Assembly: GCA_035415725.1 (NCBI GenBank)
Contig: DAOOGN010000042.1
Span: 1 to 33,282 of the forward strand
Origin: DSWT01 sp035415725
Lineage (GTDB): Bacteria > Chloroflexota > Anaerolineae > B4-G1 > SLSP01
Length of the DNA: 33,282 nt
Reading direction: 5' to 3'
This document shows positions 31,201-33,282 of the stretch, one piece after another; the stretch's first letter is position 1; each line of letters starts with the position of its first letter. Below the pieces are notes generated by a model. That model was not told the origin of the DNA. It made no database searches and worked only from the letters and a program-made list of their open reading frames with translations. Position numbers and translations under genes: made by a program.

Positions 31201-31322
31201 AGGACTTACGCCAATTTCCGTTTGTAGTGACGGCTTTAGCCGTTCTTAGCTCCTAAGAGACGCCTGAAGGCGTCACTACAAATCCTCCGCCGCTTGATTC
31301 GAGCCAGGCTTGCGTAAGTCCT
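31201..31322. repeat. Dispersed repeat family B, copy B2 (full length, 122 bp)
   Basis: Ends AGGACTTACGC (31201-31211) and GCGTAAGTCCT (31312-31322) are perfect 11-bp inverted repeats. Inside are two perfect hairpins, one around gacggctttagccgtt and one around gacgcctgaaggcgtc. Flanking sequence ATTCAT occurs at 31195-31200 and 31324-31329, a possible target duplication with one extra base on the right. No coding capacity. Behaves like a miniature inverted-repeat element. Confidence 0.85.
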
Positions 31323-31435
31323 GATTCATAAATCATGGGAGCTACGTCAGGCTGTATTAAATCAAGTATAACGTAATTTGGCGCTGAGGCAACCGACTAG
31401 TACATCGTGGCAGAAATTTCACACCCGCCAGCCAT

Positions 31436-31783
31436 GCTCGGAGCGGATCGCCAGATCCGCGGTTCTATAGGCGCTGGCTCTCTCATCCCCCAACCCCCTT
31501 CTCCCCCGCCAGCGGGGAAGAAGGGGGCGAAAAAGGGGGGGGGATGGCGACACCCCCTACAAAAATCCCCCTTCCTGGGGGGCAGGGGGAATTATTAAAG
31601 CTAGCAAGATTTACACGACGACGGACAACCTACAAAAATCCCCCTTCCTGGGGGGCAGGGGGAATGGGCTGATAGAAACACGCCTATCTCGTCATCCACA
31701 AGCACCAGGCATACCGCAATCCACGCTAAACCTGGTATAGGGGATAAGTGACTTCGTCAGGTTTACTAGCCTGAATAGATACA
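31436..31783. repeat. Dispersed repeat family A, copy A5
   Basis: Carries the gcggatc/gatccgc palindrome, the C/G tract hairpin block, the 'gataagtgacttcgtcaggtt' block and the family end 'gcctgaatagata'. A perfect 37-bp segment is duplicated within it at 31556-31592 and 31629-31665. The gap 31153-31834 consists almost wholly of B2, a short AT-richer stretch with nothing I can call, and this copy. Confidence 0.75.
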
Positions 31784-31834
31784 ACCGGGGAACTATTTGT
31801 GCCGCGCAGTACTAGAGATGGCAAGCCACAAGGT

Positions 31835-32593
31835 TTATTCAACAAAGATCTCGACCCGTTCGCCAGCGCTGGGATCTTGCATGTCGAGAATATATCCTGT
31901 CTCACCACGATTAAGCATTTCTTCCAGTTCCCCTGTATCCAGCCCTTCCATCCCGGCAATGTTGCCTCCCACGCGCAGACCGGCTCGCACCACGCCCACC
32001 GGCAGTGTAAGATTCACCCGCAGTCTCTTCGCTTCTATATCCGTCACACGGATACGCACCCAACGAGGTTTGCGCTTCCGTTGTTGCGTGTTCTCCACTT
32101 GATTGCGCAAAGCATCCAATAAACGTGCCGCTTCATCGGCGGTAATTTTGCCTTCCTGAACCATCTGGAGAATCTTACGGCGCTCCTCATGCATCCTACG
32201 TGAATCCGCCGGAATAAACGTCCCCGCCAGACCAGCCGAAGCCGCAAGGGGGTCTTGCTGTCCCAATGACTTTTGCAGCTCTGCCAGAGTTTCCTGCAGA
32301 TGCTCCCGTTTTTCAGCAAGCATCTCCCTCTTCATCTCGAATCTTTCGATCTGGGCTAACAGCCGCTCGCGCTGCACCTCCAGTTGCATGCGCGCATTTG
32401 CCGCTGGCCCTTCTTCACCGTCCATACTGTCCGCCAATGCAGCCTCAATCTGCGTCAATTCAAGGTTGATCTCCTGAAGTTGCTGCTGGATTTCTTCATC
32501 ATTCGGGAGTTCCTCAAGTCTACGACGCACTTTTCCTATGTCTTGCTCTACCCTCTCCCTGACCCTCGCGCTGACATCCGGCCTTTCCACCAC
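31835..32593 (-). CDS. Coiled-coil protein with SHOCT-like motif
   Basis: 252 residues; specific function unknown. Residues 8-112 are charged, Leu-spaced and strongly predicted by eye to be coiled coil. Residues 138-163 ('RRKILQMVQEGKITADEAARLLDAL') match the short SHOCT/YvlB-N-type motif found in oligomeric envelope-stress and regulatory proteins. Residues 176-252 hold a compact beta-rich module ('RWVRIRVTDIEAKRLRVNLTLPVGVVRAGL') that commonly follows it. No signal peptide or membrane segment. The start is GTG with AGGAGG seven bases upstream. It follows the DUF2089 gene by 54 bp in the same direction; this pairing recurs in related genomes from memory and suggests a small regulatory unit. 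Confidence 0.7.
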   Translation of the reverse strand: MVERPDVSARVRERVEQDIGKVRRRLEELPNDEEIQQQLQEINLELTQIEAALADSMDGEEGPAANARMQLEVQRERLLAQIERFEMKREMLAEKREHLQETLAELQKSLGQQDPLAASAGLAGTFIPADSRRMHEERRKILQMVQEGKITADEAARLLDALRNQVENTQQRKRKPRWVRIRVTDIEAKRLRVNLTLPVGVVRAGLRVGGNIAGMEGLDTGELEEMLNRGETGYILDMQDPSAGERVEIFVE

Positions 32594-32647
32594 CCTTTGC
32601 CTCCTTAATGCCTTATCAACCTCATATCATCACCTAAAAGAAGCCCT

Positions 32648-32869
32648 TTACTCTTTAAGGGTCTTCAACACTTCGTCCACTGTCGTTCTTCCTTCAGCCA
32701 GATCATCCAGCATGGATTGCATCATTTCTTCATCAGTTCCTGGCCCTCCAACTTCATAGCCCATTGCACGAATCACTTCATGCAAGCGATTACGGACGGC
32801 AGGATAAGAAAGCCCCAATTCTTCTTGCAAGCGATTGAGTTTGCCCTCCAAACGCACAAAAAGCTCCAC
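32648..32869 (-). CDS. DUF2089-domain protein, 5' end apparently lost
   Basis: 73 residues from a GTG at 32869: 'VELFVRLEGKLNRLQEELGLSYPAVRNRLHEVIRAMGYEVG' is the helix-turn-helix-like core of DUF2089 proteins, followed by an acidic tail 'TDEEMMQSMLDDLAEGRTTVDEVLKTLKE' that resembles a SHOCT-like motif. The conserved 'LTPEQWNFV' just before the core is encoded in the same frame upstream (to 32923), but there is no ATG, GTG or TTG in that stretch before an in-frame TAG (32924-32926), and no ribosome binding site precedes the GTG. Full-length relatives have a zinc-ribbon N-terminus. A family B repeat fragment begins at 32931, so the 5' end was probably removed by that repeat. Likely a truncated gene or pseudogene; possible transcriptional regulator originally. 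Confidence 0.65.
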   Translation of the reverse strand: MELFVRLEGKLNRLQEELGLSYPAVRNRLHEVIRAMGYEVGGPGTDEEMMQSMLDDLAEGRTTVDEVLKTLKE

Positions 32870-32930
32870 GAAATTCCATTGTTCTGGAGTGAGTTGTGTC
32901 AGGCGGTCAGGATGGGTTTTGTGCTATGGC

Positions 32931-32961
32931 GAAATTTGCGTAAGTCCTAACCATGTTATTG
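32931..32961. repeat. 31-bp direct repeat, left copy (family B end fragment)
   Basis: Identical to 33067-33097. It holds the right end of a family B element (gcgtaagtcct) plus 13 bases of flank (aaccatgttattg). It marks the break point next to the truncated DUF2089 gene. Confidence 0.9.
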
Positions 32962-32962
32962 C

Positions 32963-33084
32963 AGGACTTACGCAAGCCTGGCTCGAATCAAGCAGCGAAG
33001 GATTTGTAGTGACGCCTTCAGGCATCTCTTAGGAGCTAAGAACGGCTAAAGCCGTCACTACAAACGGAAATTTGCGTAAGTCCT
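32963..33084. repeat. Dispersed repeat family B, copy B3 (full length, 122 bp)
   Basis: Exactly the same length as B2 and in the opposite orientation, with ends AGGACTTACGC (32963-32973) and GCGTAAGTCCT (33074-33084) and the same two hairpins, one carrying a base change (gcatc for gcgtc). Its right end is part of the 31-bp direct repeat 33067-33097. Confidence 0.9.
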
Positions 33085-33159
33085 AACCATGTTATTGATT
33101 AAATTCTAGCCTGCGCTTAAGATTTGTCAATGACGAATTTCAGGGGAATAAACAGCCAA

Positions 33160-33189
33160 CAAAAAAACCCCAGCGAAAAGCTGGGGTTC
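33160..33189 (-). terminator. Rho-independent terminator of the rRNA operon
   Basis: Arms aaccccagc (33167-33175 region) and gctggggtt (33180-33188) with an A-rich loop; on the minus strand a run of seven T follows. It lies about 60 bases beyond the 5S rRNA 3' end. Confidence 0.85.
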
Positions 33190-33246
33190 ATGATCCAGGC
33201 CGAAATGGTACAGCAAGGATTTATGGTTTATAAACAGCAACAGTTC

Positions 33247-33282
33247 CTTGGCAATGACCTACTCTCCCACCCCGTTACCAGG
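33247..33282 (-). rRNA. rrf: 5S ribosomal RNA, 3' end (partial, continues past the window)
   Basis: Read on the minus strand, the last 36 bases give ggtaacggggtgggagagta followed by ggtcattgccaa, the usual 3' part of bacterial 5S rRNA (loop D/E region, the GAGAGTAGG stretch and the closing 3' strand). The rest of the gene, and presumably 23S and 16S upstream of it, lie to the right of the window. The 3' end is placed to within a few bases only. Confidence 0.8.

Noticed and set aside
31201..31322. Hairpins of family B considered as tRNA or small RNA genes
   Set aside because: Two simple stems without a cloverleaf, anticodon arm or T-loop; the inverted ends fit a mobile element better.

Overview
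The window reads as a piece of a GC-rich bacterial chromosome, most likely from the Chloroflexota (Anaerolineae-like). This is an inference from gene content and style: a giant acidic TPR protein with many 'PDWL' motifs, a DUF2089/SHOCT pair, FixABCX beside alanine dehydrogenase, IorAB, an SMC gene behind lipid genes, and many G/C-rich palindromic intergenic repeats. No full phylogenetic marker is present. The right edge runs into the 3' end of a 5S rRNA gene on the minus strand, so an rRNA operon lies just outside.

Layout. 1-1822: a dispersed MITE-like repeat (family A) interrupted by a complete IS701-type insertion sequence with terminal inverted repeats and a target duplication. 1858-5271 (-): a membrane-anchored multidomain glycoside-hydrolase-like protein. 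5550-9581 (+), divergent from it and with a good promoter: a 1343-residue TPR protein carrying near-identical 372-bp in-frame tandem repeats. 9704-10717 (+): a nucleoside diphosphate kinase-like protein with a large insertion. 11042-15755 (-): ald-fixA-fixB-fixC-fixX, ended by a strong terminator. 15845-17008 (-): galK. 17254-18894 (-): a protein with a helicase-associated (XPB/Ssl2 N-terminal-like) domain. 19558-22450 (+): iorA, a four-helix-bundle (23S IVS/bAvd family) gene, then iorB. 22468-24669 (+): a membrane glycosyltransferase-like protein. 24775-29993 (-): CDP-alcohol phosphatidyltransferase, lipid acyltransferase and smc, with a recognisable promoter. 30655-31152 (-): a stand-alone cyclic-nucleotide-binding domain protein. 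31835-32869 (-): SHOCT-like coiled-coil protein and a 5'-damaged DUF2089 protein. 33160-33282 (-): terminator and 5S rRNA end.

How the genes fit together. The fix cluster and IorAB both handle low-potential electrons. IorAB reduces ferredoxin while oxidising aryl-2-oxoacids. FixABCX couples NADH oxidation to ferredoxin and quinone reduction. Alanine dehydrogenase, 82 bp upstream of fixA, supplies or consumes NADH and pyruvate. This suggests an amino-acid-fermenting or peptide-using metabolism. The phosphatidyltransferase and acyltransferase build membrane phospholipid or glycolipid and appear to share a transcript with smc.

The most unusual material is structural. It includes the tandemly amplified scaffold-like TPR protein, the four-helix-bundle gene wedged between iorA and iorB and bracketed by inverted minisatellites that supply two stop codons, a heptanucleotide minisatellite inside iorA, an NDK-fold protein with a long insertion, a glycosidase whose GH18-like domain lacks the catalytic Glu, and two families of palindromic intergenic elements. 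One of these elements seems to have removed the 5' end of the DUF2089 gene. I found no CRISPR array, defence island or tRNA.
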